Positions 39,417-47,773 of a DNA stretch of 64,000 bases are shown one piece after another (within the stretch, counting starts at the first letter, position 1; each line of letters begins with the position of its first letter). The DNA comes from Prevotella sp. (lineage in GTDB: Bacteria; Bacteroidota; Bacteroidia; Bacteroidales; Bacteroidaceae), in NCBI GenBank assembly GCA_017651265.1, contig JAGCDO010000047.1:31608-95607 (forward strand), written 5' to 3'. A model generated the notes under the pieces. It ran no database searches. It was given only the letters and a program-made list of their open reading frames with translations, and was not told the DNA's origin. The position numbers were made by a program, and so were the translations under genes.

Positions 39417-40349
39417 TTAACTATTAACGACTAACCATGTCATGTAGCCAATAAAGATCAGCGTGAGCACCACGCCTTCCCATCTGGCCACCTTGAATTT
39501 TGTATAACAGAACAGCCACAGCAGGATAATACCACCCATCATCACACTCAGATCAACGGTGGTAATGCCGTGTAGCTGCATGGGCAACACCAGTCCTGTG
39601 GCGCCCAGAATCATCAGAACATTGAATACATTACTGCCAATCACATTACCGATGGCAATAGCCGAACGCCCTTTCTTGGCTGCCACCACACTGGTAGCCA
39701 GTTCAGGAAGGGAAGTACCGCAGGCCACGATGGTCAGACCGATTACTGCATCGCTCACGCCAAGAGAACGGGCAACAGTGGTGGCACCATCTACGAACAC
39801 ATGACTGCCACCTACCAGACAAACAAGACCAAGGACAATGAGTCCGACTGCCTTCCAGGGATTCATGTCCTCTAACTTCACCACCTCCTGTTGTTCAAGA
39901 CGACCTGCTTTCGCCATACGGAGGGTGTAGTACATAAATAGCAGGAACCCGATGAAGAGCAAACCCGCATCCAGTCGCGAGATCTTCCCGTCCAAGCACA
40001 TCACCGTCAAGGCCACGGCAGCAGCCACGGCAAACGGGACATCTTTCCTCACGGTACTCTTACTGATGGTCATCGGGGCAACAATGGCGGTCACACCCAC
40101 AATCATCAAAGTGTTGAACACATTTGAACCGATGATATTACCTACGGCCATGTCTGAAGTTCCTTTGATGGCAGACATCAGTGACACAAAGAACTCCGGC
40201 ATCGATGTTCCCATAGCCACTACGGTCAGACCGATCACGATCTGTGGCACGTTCATCCGATGGGATAATGCCGTGGCGCCATCTGTCAGGCGGTCAGCTC
40301 CCCAGAGTACCAGCACGGCTCCCAAAATAATAAACACAATGCTTAACAT
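39417..40349 (-). CDS. Calcium/sodium antiporter (CaCA family, YrbG-like)
   Basis: The 310-residue protein has ten membrane helices built from two inverted repeats, each with an alpha-repeat: VAMGTSMPEFFVSL and GNIIGSNVFNTLMI in the first half, VACGTSLPELATS and GNVIGSNVFNVLMI in the second. It should exchange Ca2+ for Na+ or H+. ATG 40349 is 5 bases from the -7 box (TTTGCACCCATG), implying a leaderless mRNA; a longer frame from 40385 would start upstream of the promoter. Confidence 0.92.
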   Translation of the reverse strand: MLSIVFIILGAVLVLWGADRLTDGATALSHRMNVPQIVIGLTVVAMGTSMPEFFVSLMSAIKGTSDMAVGNIIGSNVFNTLMIVGVTAIVAPMTISKSTVRKDVPFAVAAAVALTVMCLDGKISRLDAGLLFIGFLLFMYYTLRMAKAGRLEQQEVVKLEDMNPWKAVGLIVLGLVCLVGGSHVFVDGATTVARSLGVSDAVIGLTIVACGTSLPELATSVVAAKKGRSAIAIGNVIGSNVFNVLMILGATGLVLPMQLHGITTVDLSVMMGGIILLWLFCYTKFKVARWEGVVLTLIFIGYMTWLVVNS

Positions 40350-40354
40350 GGGTG

Positions 40355-40480
40355 CAAAGGTACGAATAAGCAAGCACAAAAGCAAATAAAATCCTTTTTA
40401 TTTGTTTTGTCGAGCGAAAGTACTTTCGACGAAGTCAGAGTTCGAATAAGCGAGCACAAAAGCAAATAATAATTAGAATT
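40355..40480 (-). promoter_or_regulatory. Promoter modules for the antiporter-queF operon (one active, one decayed)
   Basis: Active box: CAAAGGTA 40355-40362 (minus TACCTTTG), with a CAAATAAAA/TTTTTATTTG inverted repeat behind it. A second, decayed minus-strand copy lies upstream: the 26-bp block CGAATAAGC.AGCACAAAAG at 40363-40388 recurs at 40443-40468, again next to an A/T inverted repeat. Confidence 0.6.
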
Positions 40481-40507
40481 ATTATTGCAAGTTTCCACTT
40501 TATTTTA

Positions 40508-40515
40508 TACCTTTG
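40508..40515 (+). promoter_or_regulatory. -7 promoter box (TACCTTTG) for the TPR-AraC gene
   Basis: Exact box 18 bases before ATG 40533. Confidence 0.7.
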
Positions 40516-40532
40516 CACTGAAAAATCGGAAT

Positions 40533-42185
40533 ATGAAACTTTTTCGGGCTCAACATATCATCCCTGCCATCCTATGCGCCACCCTGTTCTGCGCATGCAG
40601 ACAGCATTCTACAAGCTTATTGGAGCAACACCGCCAGTATGCCGACAGTGTGTATGGTGAAATCAAGGATCTTGACGTACTCAGACATCTTGAAGACAGT
40701 TTAGAGAAAGAAGACGATCACCAATCGCTTATCTTCCTGGAGAAGCAATTGGGTAAACAGCTGCGCAACAACAGTTGTTTCATCGAGGCATTAGATCATC
40801 ACAAGGAAGGATTGCTCTATGCTACCATGCTCAAGGATACGGTAGAGATGATCCGTGCCAACAACAACATCGCCACCGACTTCCGCCGTATGGGCATTCT
40901 CGACGATGCTGCTTCTAACCACTATACGGCACTGACACTATGCGAGCAATTCTCCGACAAGACATCTTTTGAAGCCAAGAAGAACCGCGTTACCTCGCTG
41001 AACGGATTAGGAAACGTTTACCTGACGATGAAAGACCTGGCCACAGCTGATAGTCTGTTCCGCCTTGCACTGGAAGATGAGAAGATACTGAACAGCGATG
41101 TAGGACAGGCCATCAACTATGCCAACATCGGAGCGATCTTTGAGCAGCAAGGTAAGTATGACTCGGCGTGGGTTTACTACAAGAGGTCGATGGAATATAA
41201 CCGGAAAGGGAAGTCAGACTTAGGTATCAGTCTGTGCTACACCCACTTCGGACAGCTCCACGAGAAGAACCGCCAATGGGACAAAGCGATCTCAGAATAC
41301 AAGAATGCGTATGAGATGATGGAGAAGTCGGGCGACCAGTGGCACTGGCTGGAGGCAGTCATTGCACTGGCCAACGTGAACATCTCGAAGGGCGACATGG
41401 ACGAGGCCCAACGTTACCTGCGCCAAGCTCAGGACATCGCCACGAGCATTCATTCCCTGGAACACCAGGCGCAAGTAGCCGAGCTCCAATACAAAATCGA
41501 AGAGGCAAAAGGTAACTACCATCAGGCACTCAGCTATTTCAAGCTCCGGAACAAACTGAACGACAGCGTGGCAAGTCCGGAGGATCTGCTGCACACGCAG
41601 AACTACCGTGTTCGCTACGTCAACGAGCGGCACCAGAATGAGTTGGATGCGATGAGACGTACGAACGAGGCCGAGCAAGGAGCACTACGCATGACCATCA
41701 TTGCCATTATTCTCGCTTTGGCACTGGCTGTTACTGTTATTGGCATCTTGTTCCACTCATGGCGAGTAAGGTCTAAGCGACTGAAGATGCTACGTGAGGA
41801 ATTCTCCAGGGCCATGCAAGAAGGCATGAAACCCGAAGCAAACATGAACATGAGCAAAGAGGAGAATGAATTCATCAACAAACTGGTGAACCAGATCTAT
41901 GAAGATATGCAATCAGGAGACATCTCGGTGGAGAAACTGTCAAAGGCCATGTATATCAGTCGTTCGCAACTGTCGAGGAAAGTATTGAACCTGACGGGTA
42001 TGAGCACCTCCGATTTTGTCATGCAGGTTCGTATGGGTAAGGCCAGACGCTTACTGGAAGATACGACAACCCCCATCACCGAGGTGGCAGTGAAATGTGG
42101 ATTCAACGATCCCTCCTATTTTACACGAATGTTCAAGAAAACGTACGATATTACGCCATCGCAAGCAAGAAAACGCTCAAAATAA
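40533..42185 (+). CDS. TPR-containing AraC-family membrane regulator
   Basis: The 550-residue protein has an N-terminal signal with lipobox-like FCAC (about 19-22), five to six tetratricopeptide repeats (about 60-350; e.g. ANIGAIFEQQGKYDSAWVYYKRSMEY, quoted in part GAIFEQQGKYDSAW), one membrane helix (about 388-408) and a C-terminal AraC domain (about 440-550: SVEKLSKAMYISRSQLSRK, ITEVAVKCGFNDPSYFTRMFKK in part). This is a common Bacteroidetes design in which periplasmic TPRs sense a signal and the cytoplasmic domain binds DNA. The target genes are unknown. ATG 40533 is downstream of the promoter. Confidence 0.88.
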   Translation: MKLFRAQHIIPAILCATLFCACRQHSTSLLEQHRQYADSVYGEIKDLDVLRHLEDSLEKEDDHQSLIFLEKQLGKQLRNNSCFIEALDHHKEGLLYATMLKDTVEMIRANNNIATDFRRMGILDDAASNHYTALTLCEQFSDKTSFEAKKNRVTSLNGLGNVYLTMKDLATADSLFRLALEDEKILNSDVGQAINYANIGAIFEQQGKYDSAWVYYKRSMEYNRKGKSDLGISLCYTHFGQLHEKNRQWDKAISEYKNAYEMMEKSGDQWHWLEAVIALANVNISKGDMDEAQRYLRQAQDIATSIHSLEHQAQVAELQYKIEEAKGNYHQALSYFKLRNKLNDSVASPEDLLHTQNYRVRYVNERHQNELDAMRRTNEAEQGALRMTIIAIILALALAVTVIGILFHSWRVRSKRLKMLREEFSRAMQEGMKPEANMNMSKEENEFINKLVNQIYEDMQSGDISVEKLSKAMYISRSQLSRKVLNLTGMSTSDFVMQVRMGKARRLLEDTTTPITEVAVKCGFNDPSYFTRMFKKTYDITPSQARKRSK

Positions 42186-42322
42186 AAATGGACAAACTGT
42201 TTAGCTGATTATCAACAACTTACAAGGTAAATATGCGTGATTTGTCCTATTTTACCACTTCATTTCGCACCATATAGTCCAATGTTTGGTCGTATAGTCC
42301 ATTCATTTTTGGAGTTATTGTG

Positions 42323-42396
42323 TATCTTTGCACCCGTGATTTGTGCAGCCCGTCTGCACATCCACCCAACACGCAATATATATTTTTGAGAGAACA
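42323..42396 (+). ncRNA. Candidate small RNA (orphan promoter plus hairpin)
   Basis: A consensus TATCTTTG box at 42323-42330 faces no plus-strand gene. It is followed by GTGCAG CCCGT CTGCAC (42343-42359), an exact 6-bp hairpin, then about 35 A/T-rich bases and the strong hairpin at 42397. No good open frame is present on the plus strand here. The spacer 42186-42448 holds only this and the terminator. Confidence 0.4.
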
Positions 42397-42428
42397 AACG
42401 GCCGACTCCTGTGAAGGAGCCGGCCGTT
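42397..42428 (-). terminator. Terminator hairpin after coaE
   Basis: 14-bp arms around a GTGA loop. The one irregular pair is A-C on the plus strand but G-U on the minus strand, so it folds better as minus-strand RNA, about 20 bases past the coaE stop. TTTGTTCTCTC follows on that strand. Confidence 0.7.
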
Positions 42429-42448
42429 ACGTGTTATTGGAGTTGTGA

Positions 42449-43471
42449 TTATTCGCTCTTACGGTCATCAATATTGTCGCCTTCCGTAGGCTTCATCTCC
42501 TCCTCAAAATCCGTGATGCCGTTCTTGACAAGGATATTATACCATGTCAGGAGCTTGCGGATATCACTGTCGTGCACGCGGTCACGATCGAAGTCAGGCA
42601 GGATCTCGGCGAAATATGCACGCAGTTCTTTACTTGAAGCCTTCTTGAAGGCAAAGGATATTTCTTTTTTCTCTTCCTTGTCACGTATGGATGCCAGGAT
42701 CGTCATCAGGGGCACATCCTCTGAATCAGTGAACATGGCAATGTCTGCCAATGAAGTAATTCTGTCAGTAGCAAAGGCCGGCATACGCTTATGCGTCTCA
42801 TCAAGCGCCTCTACTATCAGGTTCATCTTACCTCTTGACACGAGTTTGTAAAGTCCCGGTTTACCGGCAATAGATAGGATTGTCTGTTCCATTTTTCTTG
42901 ATTGCTTATTATTCTTTATTAGTTGAACGATTTGATCTAATTGTTTATCGATATCAGCACGACCATCATTGATGATCTGCGCATCACTCCGTCGCACCAC
43001 CTCTTCCTGAAGCATCTGTTTATTGATCCATTCCATGGTGAGCTCACGGGAGATTCCATCACGTTCCATCACCCTTTGGATACGCGTTTCCAACGGAGCG
43101 GTCACGCAGATAATCCAATCGAAGTGTGTTCTGCGGTAGAACCCGCTATCGAAGAGGATGGCACTCTCCAGCCAGTCCTTGCCCGACTGCTCGAAGTCGC
43201 GTGCCACGGCAGGATGCACCACAGCATTCACTGCCTGTTTGTTTTCTTCCGACTGCAACAGGAAGGTCGCCAGTAACGGTTTGTTCAACTCGGTACCTTG
43301 ATACACCTCCTCGCCCACCAGCGACTGCAGTCCTTGTCGAATCTCCATTGATTCGCGCATGAGTCGTTTGGCCTCACGGTCACAATCATACACCTGGATG
43401 CCTCGTGCCTCCAGACGTTTGCAGACATAGCTCTTCCCGCTGCCTATACCACCTGTAATCGCGATCTTCAT
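42449..43471 (-). CDS. coaE: Dephospho-CoA kinase fused to a DUF5606 domain
   Basis: Residues about 1-190 are dephospho-CoA kinase, the last step of CoA synthesis: P-loop ITGGIGSGKS (about 4-13), YDCDREAKRLM, VVHPAVARDF, and the ATP lid region RVMERDGISRE. After a short linker (KNNKQSRK) the frame continues into a ~145-residue domain (EQTILSIAGKPGLYKLVSRG; RMPAFATDRITSLADIAMF; PDFDRDRVHDSDIRK) that is normally a separate Bacteroidetes gene (DUF5606). No stop separates the two; an ATG at the junction (KMEQTI) could also give a free second protein. It overlaps the ybbR-like gene by 4 bases. Confidence 0.88.
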   Translation of the reverse strand: MKIAITGGIGSGKSYVCKRLEARGIQVYDCDREAKRLMRESMEIRQGLQSLVGEEVYQGTELNKPLLATFLLQSEENKQAVNAVVHPAVARDFEQSGKDWLESAILFDSGFYRRTHFDWIICVTAPLETRIQRVMERDGISRELTMEWINKQMLQEEVVRRSDAQIINDGRADIDKQLDQIVQLIKNNKQSRKMEQTILSIAGKPGLYKLVSRGKMNLIVEALDETHKRMPAFATDRITSLADIAMFTDSEDVPLMTILASIRDKEEKKEISFAFKKASSKELRAYFAEILPDFDRDRVHDSDIRKLLTWYNILVKNGITDFEEEMKPTEGDNIDDRKSE

Positions 43472-44451
43472 TGTGCTTCAACAAGATAATCCACACGATC
43501 GGGTTCAGGATGGGCATTACGAACACCGTAGGGAGCTGCGACCAAGGAAACCGGACATTTATCGGAGGGGTGCGACTGTATCTCCCAATAGTCAACCTCC
43601 ACGCGGAACTGGTCAGGATGAATGGTTCTGAACTGACTGGCACCTGTAGTGAATAGCACCTTCACTCGCGAGGGGAAGGTACGGAGCACCTTTCCTTCTG
43701 GCATATTGACAGCAGTGATGGGCACCTCCACGCTCTCTTCGGTCAGCACATCAGGATAAACCGTCATGGTAACCTTCGAGGGAATACATTTCACCCCAGT
43801 GATCTTACTGAGCATCACCTCCTGAACAACCGTATCGGTTACATTCGTCAGTTTCACTTGTTCGGTGAAGATGGCCAACAGACTGTCGAGCTTTTCCTGA
43901 CTGGCATAGGCGGTAACAGTCTCGGGCGAGAACGCTACGTTAGCCAGATAATAGCTCTTTCCTGGAGTAATACTACCTTTCAGTCGTACTGGCAGCAGTT
44001 TGCTATTACCATAATTATATAGGTACTCAAACTTGTCGGGTTTGATGCTCACGATGCGCGATGACTTGAACAGCTGCTGATAGATCAGCTTCTGAAGATC
44101 GGCAGCTTGCACACTACCATGTCCCTTACCTTTATTATATGTATTGAAGTTGATGTGTAACGACTTGCGGTTTTGTCCATACATATAGGTAAAGAGAAGA
44201 TAACCACGGTCGCGTATCGTCACCCGCAACGTATCCTCCTCATTGGACGTTACGATCACCTTACTGGGAATGCCCTCCAGGTGAACAGGAATCTTAATCT
44301 CCCGTTCGTATGTTTCGTTCAGCGTCATGACGAGCCAGAATGCTCCACTCAATAAGAGAAAGAACAAAAAGATCAGGAACTCCTTATTAAACATACTAAA
44401 AAGGAGATTCCTGAAGATGCTGGCTAAGCGAGATGACTGCCGTTCTTCCAT
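43468..44451 (-). CDS. YbbR-like domain protein (CdaR-like)
   Basis: The 327-residue protein has a cytoplasmic N-terminus, one membrane helix (about 24-45) and repeated YbbR-type beta domains outside the membrane (KIPVHLEGIPSKVIVTSNEE; VRLKGSITPGKSYYL; VEVPITAVNMPEGKVLRTFP, each in part). YbbR/CdaR in Firmicutes regulates the cyclic-di-AMP synthase CdaA; the partner here is unknown. It is embedded in the nusB-yajC-ybbR-coaE operon: 2 bases after yajC, and 4-base overlap with coaE. Confidence 0.85.
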   Translation of the reverse strand: MEERQSSRLASIFRNLLFSMFNKEFLIFLFFLLLSGAFWLVMTLNETYEREIKIPVHLEGIPSKVIVTSNEEDTLRVTIRDRGYLLFTYMYGQNRKSLHINFNTYNKGKGHGSVQAADLQKLIYQQLFKSSRIVSIKPDKFEYLYNYGNSKLLPVRLKGSITPGKSYYLANVAFSPETVTAYASQEKLDSLLAIFTEQVKLTNVTDTVVQEVMLSKITGVKCIPSKVTMTVYPDVLTEESVEVPITAVNMPEGKVLRTFPSRVKVLFTTGASQFRTIHPDQFRVEVDYWEIQSHPSDKCPVSLVAAPYGVRNAHPEPDRVDYLVEAQ

Positions 44452-44453
44452 TA

Positions 44454-44783
44454 TTACTTCTGGGGCTGTGCAGCTGAAGAAGACGCGTCGGCGAAGACAT
44501 AGCCTCGGTCAACACGGAGCGTCACGCCTTTTCCTACCTCCACCTCTACAATGTTCGAAGCAAGGTCGATACGACGTACAACACCATGGATTCCTCCACC
44601 GGTAATTACTTGGGCTCCTTCTGCCAGATTGTTCTGGAAGTTACGGATTTCCTTCTGTTTCTTCTGCTGCGGACGAATCATCGTAAACCACATGATGGCG
44701 AAAATAGCCACCATCATGATCAGGAAACTCATATTACCTGCGCCCTGACCGGCTGCCTGGGCTGCCAAAAATACTGTTGTCAT
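44454..44783 (-). CDS. yajC: Preprotein translocase subunit YajC
   Basis: The 109-residue protein has one membrane helix (about 18-40) followed by the YajC signature IRPQQKKQKEIRNFQNNLAEGAQVITGGGIHGVV (quoted in part: MIRPQQKKQKEI, GAQVITGGGIHG). It is an accessory subunit of the SecDF-YajC complex at the inner membrane. The gene is 19 bases downstream of nusB. Confidence 0.93.
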   Translation of the reverse strand: MTTVFLAAQAAGQGAGNMSFLIMMVAIFAIMWFTMIRPQQKKQKEIRNFQNNLAEGAQVITGGGIHGVVRRIDLASNIVEVEVGKGVTLRVDRGYVFADASSSAAQPQK

Positions 44784-44802
44784 ACTATTAATGTTTTATG
44801 TT

Positions 44803-45837
44803 TTATTCGGGGTTATCGGTCTTCGGCTCTTCCGGCTGACCTTCATTGTTCTGAGCAGTCCATCGTTTCCCTGCCCGTTTCTGCTCCATTTTCACCTTAC
44901 GGGGATTCTCTCCCATCGGCTTGAGCAGCGTTCCTTCTTTGATCAGATAGCGTGCAATCGAATCGAGCATGCCATTGATATAGCTTCCGCTCTTCGGCGT
45001 ACTGTAGATCTTGGCCAGGTCAACGAACTCATTGATGGTTACGCTGATGGGGATGGCGGGGAAGGTGAGCATCTCGGCGATGGCAATCTGCATGATCACC
45101 ACATCCATATAGGCCAGACGAGAGAAGTCCCAGTTGCGCGAAGCATCGCTCATATACCGCTGATACTGGTCGGCATTCATAATTGTGGCGCGGAACAGAC
45201 GACGGGCGAAATCCTTGTCCTCCTCGTCCTTATACTCCGGCAGCAGTTCCTGGTTCTTCTTGTTCTTCGGATCGAAGCGCTTGATGGTTTTGAGCACGAA
45301 GGTGTCAACCACCTCCTTGTCGTCGTTCCAATACAGACTCTTGTCCTCGAGCAGACTGCTCAGGTCGTCGTTTTCCACCACCAATGCCTTGTACAGCTGG
45401 CGCCACACCTCACGGTCGGTCTCATAGGAATCATCCTGATTCTCCATGTAGTCGCGATAGATATCGCTCTGCGTAATCTGTCCGTACAACCTTCTGATGA
45501 ACTCCACATCGTCATCCCACGTCTGCTTCTGCGTTTCCACGAACTCCTGCAGCATCTTGTTTTCTTCCAGCTGCATGGCGAACTTGTTGTAAGCAAACTT
45601 GTCGGAAGGCGGTTCGGTCCCTTCGCGTTTTGCACGAGTCGTCAACACCTCAACCTGATGGCGTGCTTCTTTCGTTACCGCTATAATCAGCAGCAACAAA
45701 TAGTTATACAAATGATAGGCCTTGGATAGGCTGAACAGCAATTCCTTTTCAGCGCTGTCCATGTTCTTGTTTCCGTTTTGATAGTATGCGTAGGTTAACT
45801 GAACTATCTTTATTCGGATTAATTCTCTATTAATCAT
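44803..45837 (-). CDS. nusB: Transcription antitermination protein NusB (long Bacteroidetes form)
   Basis: The 344-residue product has a NusB domain at the C-terminus (about 205-310: SRLAYMDVVIMQIAIAEMLTFPAIPISVTINEFVDLAKIY, quoted in part AIAEMLTFPAIPISVTINEF) preceded by a ~200-residue helical extension that is usual in Bacteroidetes. NusB with S10 supports rRNA antitermination. It is the first gene of the nusB-yajC-ybbR-coaE operon. Confidence 0.92.
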   Translation of the reverse strand: MINRELIRIKIVQLTYAYYQNGNKNMDSAEKELLFSLSKAYHLYNYLLLLIIAVTKEARHQVEVLTTRAKREGTEPPSDKFAYNKFAMQLEENKMLQEFVETQKQTWDDDVEFIRRLYGQITQSDIYRDYMENQDDSYETDREVWRQLYKALVVENDDLSSLLEDKSLYWNDDKEVVDTFVLKTIKRFDPKNKKNQELLPEYKDEEDKDFARRLFRATIMNADQYQRYMSDASRNWDFSRLAYMDVVIMQIAIAEMLTFPAIPISVTINEFVDLAKIYSTPKSGSYINGMLDSIARYLIKEGTLLKPMGENPRKVKMEQKRAGKRWTAQNNEGQPEEPKTDNPE

Positions 45838-45876
45838 CTTTTATTGTGTTACGTTATATACGTCGATTTATCGATG

Positions 45877-45884
45877 CAAAATTA
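45877..45884 (-). promoter_or_regulatory. -7 promoter box (TAATTTTG) for the nusB operon
   Basis: CAAAATTA on the plus strand, 40 bases upstream of the nusB start. Confidence 0.55.
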
Positions 45885-45967
45885 TACAAAATAAACATGC
45901 CATGCAAGAAAAACATCTTTTTTCTGCTTTTTTTATGAGAAAAATTGCGAGATTGGGGAAAAAGTGA

Positions 45968-45975
45968 TACCTTTG
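45968..45975 (+). promoter_or_regulatory. -7 promoter box (TACCTTTG) for the rplY-pth operon
   Basis: Exact box 80 bases before the rplY ATG at 46055. The 217-base divergent spacer 45838-46054 shows nothing else besides the nusB box. Confidence 0.65.
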
Positions 45976-46054
45976 CACCGCTTTTCACAAAGCATGCACA
46001 AGTGTGATGGTGAATTAAGCAAATTATTAATCACTTAATTTAGAGTAACACATT

Positions 46055-46660
46055 ATGAAAGAAATTAATGTAGCAGGTCAGAAGAGAAGCGAGACCGGTA
46101 AAAAGGCTTCTAAGTTGATGAGAAAAGAGGGTTTGGTACCCTGTAACCTCTACGGTGAGAAAAAAGGTGAGAACGGACTTCCCGAGGCATTGTCCTTTGC
46201 TGTTCCCATGACAGAGCTCCGCAAGGTGATCTACACCCCGCACATCTATGTCGTTAACCTGAACATCGATGGCGCTGAGCACAAGGCTATCATCAAGGAG
46301 TTGCAGTTCCATCCCGTGAAGGACACCCTTCTTCACATCGACTTCTATGAGATCAACGAGCAGAAGCCTATCACTATCGGTATCCCCGTGAAGCTGAACG
46401 GTTTGGCACAGGGTGTTCGCGATGGTGGTCGTCTGGCACTGATCGTACGTAAGGTAAATGTAACAGCCAAGTACCAGGACATTCCTGAGACTCTTGACAT
46501 CGATGTTACCGACCTCACCATTGGTAAGAGCATCAAGGTGGGCGACCTGAGCTTCGATGGTCTTGAGATGGCTACCAGCAAGGAGGTTGTTGTTTGCACC
46601 ATCAAGGCTACACGTAAGTCTAACGCTGCTGCTCAGGCAGAAGAGGCTGCAGAGGCTTAA
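46055..46660 (+). CDS. rplY: 50S ribosomal protein L25/general stress protein Ctc
   Basis: The 201-residue protein matches the long L25 (TL5/CTC) form: an N-terminal 5S rRNA-binding domain (about 1-95: VAGQKRSETGKKASKLMRKEGLVPCNLYG, in part) and a C-terminal beta domain (about 96-185: GIPVKLNGLAQGVRDGGRL). An Ala/Glu-rich tail (AAAQAEEAAEA) ends it. It belongs to the 50S subunit at the 5S rRNA. The pth gene follows after 30 bases, a widely conserved pair. Confidence 0.95.
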   Translation: MKEINVAGQKRSETGKKASKLMRKEGLVPCNLYGEKKGENGLPEALSFAVPMTELRKVIYTPHIYVVNLNIDGAEHKAIIKELQFHPVKDTLLHIDFYEINEQKPITIGIPVKLNGLAQGVRDGGRLALIVRKVNVTAKYQDIPETLDIDVTDLTIGKSIKVGDLSFDGLEMATSKEVVVCTIKATRKSNAAAQAEEAAEA

Positions 46661-46690
46661 TCTCCCCCTCACTGATTAACATCAGAAGCG

Positions 46691-47335
46691 ATGGACAAGT
46701 ATCTGATTGTTGGCTTAGGTAACCCTGGTGATGACTATGCGGAGACCCGCCACAATACGGGCTATATGGTATTGGACGCTTTTGCGAAGGCGTCCAATAT
46801 TGTTTTTGACGACAAACGATATGGCTACGTGGCGGAAACCATGCTGAAAGGCAGGAAGATCATCCTCCTCAAACCCACCACCTACATGAACCTCAGCGGT
46901 AATGCTGTGCGCTACTGGTTACAGAAGGAGAATATCGACCAACAGCACATGCTCGTCATCGCCGATGAGATTGCTCTTCCCTTGGGTACTGGCCGATTGA
47001 AAGCAGCTGGCAGTAATGGCGGTCATAACGGACTGGGCCATATCCAGCAGCTCATCGGTCAGCAGTATCCGCGCCTGCGCATCGGCATTGGTAACGAGTT
47101 CATTCGCGGACATCAGGTTGACTGGGTATTGGGTAAGTACGACGAGGAGGAGAAGGAGATTCTCCAACCTGTCATCGACACGTCTATCGACATCATCAAA
47201 AGCTTTGTGCTGGCAGGTATCGATATCACCATGAACCAGTATAACCGTGCTTTGAGGAAGAAGCAAGAGACAAAAAGCACTAAGCAAGAAGGAAGCGAGA
47301 ACCAAATCGACAAAGGAGATGGAGGCGAGAATTGA
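46691..47335 (+). CDS. pth: Peptidyl-tRNA hydrolase
   Basis: Pth (214 residues) recycles peptidyl-tRNA. The catalytic His is in VGLGNPGDDYAETRHNTGYMV (about 6-26; in part NPGDDYAETRHNTG), with the conserved YMNLSG, AGSNGGHNGLGH and RLRIGIGN segments. The C-terminal ~26 residues (RKKQETKSTKQEGSENQ..) are poorly conserved and coded by a heptad tract. It overlaps the S4-domain gene by 17 bases. Confidence 0.95.
   Translation: MDKYLIVGLGNPGDDYAETRHNTGYMVLDAFAKASNIVFDDKRYGYVAETMLKGRKIILLKPTTYMNLSGNAVRYWLQKENIDQQHMLVIADEIALPLGTGRLKAAGSNGGHNGLGHIQQLIGQQYPRLRIGIGNEFIRGHQVDWVLGKYDEEEKEILQPVIDTSIDIIKSFVLAGIDITMNQYNRALRKKQETKSTKQEGSENQIDKGDGGEN
47252..47300. repeat. Heptad tract (AAGAAGC units) at the 3' end of pth
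   Basis: Reads AAGAAGC, AAGAGAC, AAAAAGC, ACTAAGC, AAGAAGG, AAGCGAG: 7-bp units related to the palindrome at 10141. It codes for the tail of Pth. Confidence 0.7.
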
Positions 47336-47738
47336 CAAATGGCTTTGGGCCGCCCGCATTTTCAAGACACGAAGCATTGCTGCTGATGCGTGCAAGAACG
47401 GTCGTGTCACCATCAAGGGAGTGAATGTCAAGCCTTCACGACCGTTGAAAGTGGGCGAGGTAGTGGATGTCAAGAAACCACCTGTCACCTATTCCTTCAA
47501 AGTACTGAAATGCATCGAACAACGAGTAGGAGCCAAGCTGCTGCCAGAGATCTACGAGAACGTCACCGACCCCAAGCAGTATGAGATCCTGGAGATGAGT
47601 CGCATCAGCGGATTCATCGACCGTGCCCGCGGCACCGGACGACCCACCAAAAAGGACCGCCGTGCCATGGAGTCGTTTGTAGAGCCGGCCCTTTTCGGCT
47701 TTGATGACGACGATATGTTCGATGATGACGATCTATAA
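47319..47738 (+). CDS. S4-domain RNA-binding protein (Hsp15/HslR-like)
   Basis: The 139-residue product begins with an S4 domain (RIDKWLWAARIFKTRSIAADACKNGRVTIKGVNVKPS, about 4-40; quoted in part DKWLWAARIFKTRS), as in heat-shock protein Hsp15, which binds 50S subunits with stalled nascent chains. The C-terminus is acidic (FDDDDMFDDDDL). Its start lies in the end of pth, so the two are translationally coupled; this fits a joint role in rescuing stalled peptidyl-tRNA. Confidence 0.88.
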   Translation: MEARIDKWLWAARIFKTRSIAADACKNGRVTIKGVNVKPSRPLKVGEVVDVKKPPVTYSFKVLKCIEQRVGAKLLPEIYENVTDPKQYEILEMSRISGFIDRARGTGRPTKKDRRAMESFVEPALFGFDDDDMFDDDDL

Positions 47739-47773
47739 TCATTTCGCATTCAACATCATTCCACATTAAAGAC

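Noticed and set aside
42411-42851. Plus-strand open frame opposite the coaE C-terminal domain
   Set aside because: It is serine-rich, antisense to conserved DUF5606 sequence and starts in a terminator hairpin.
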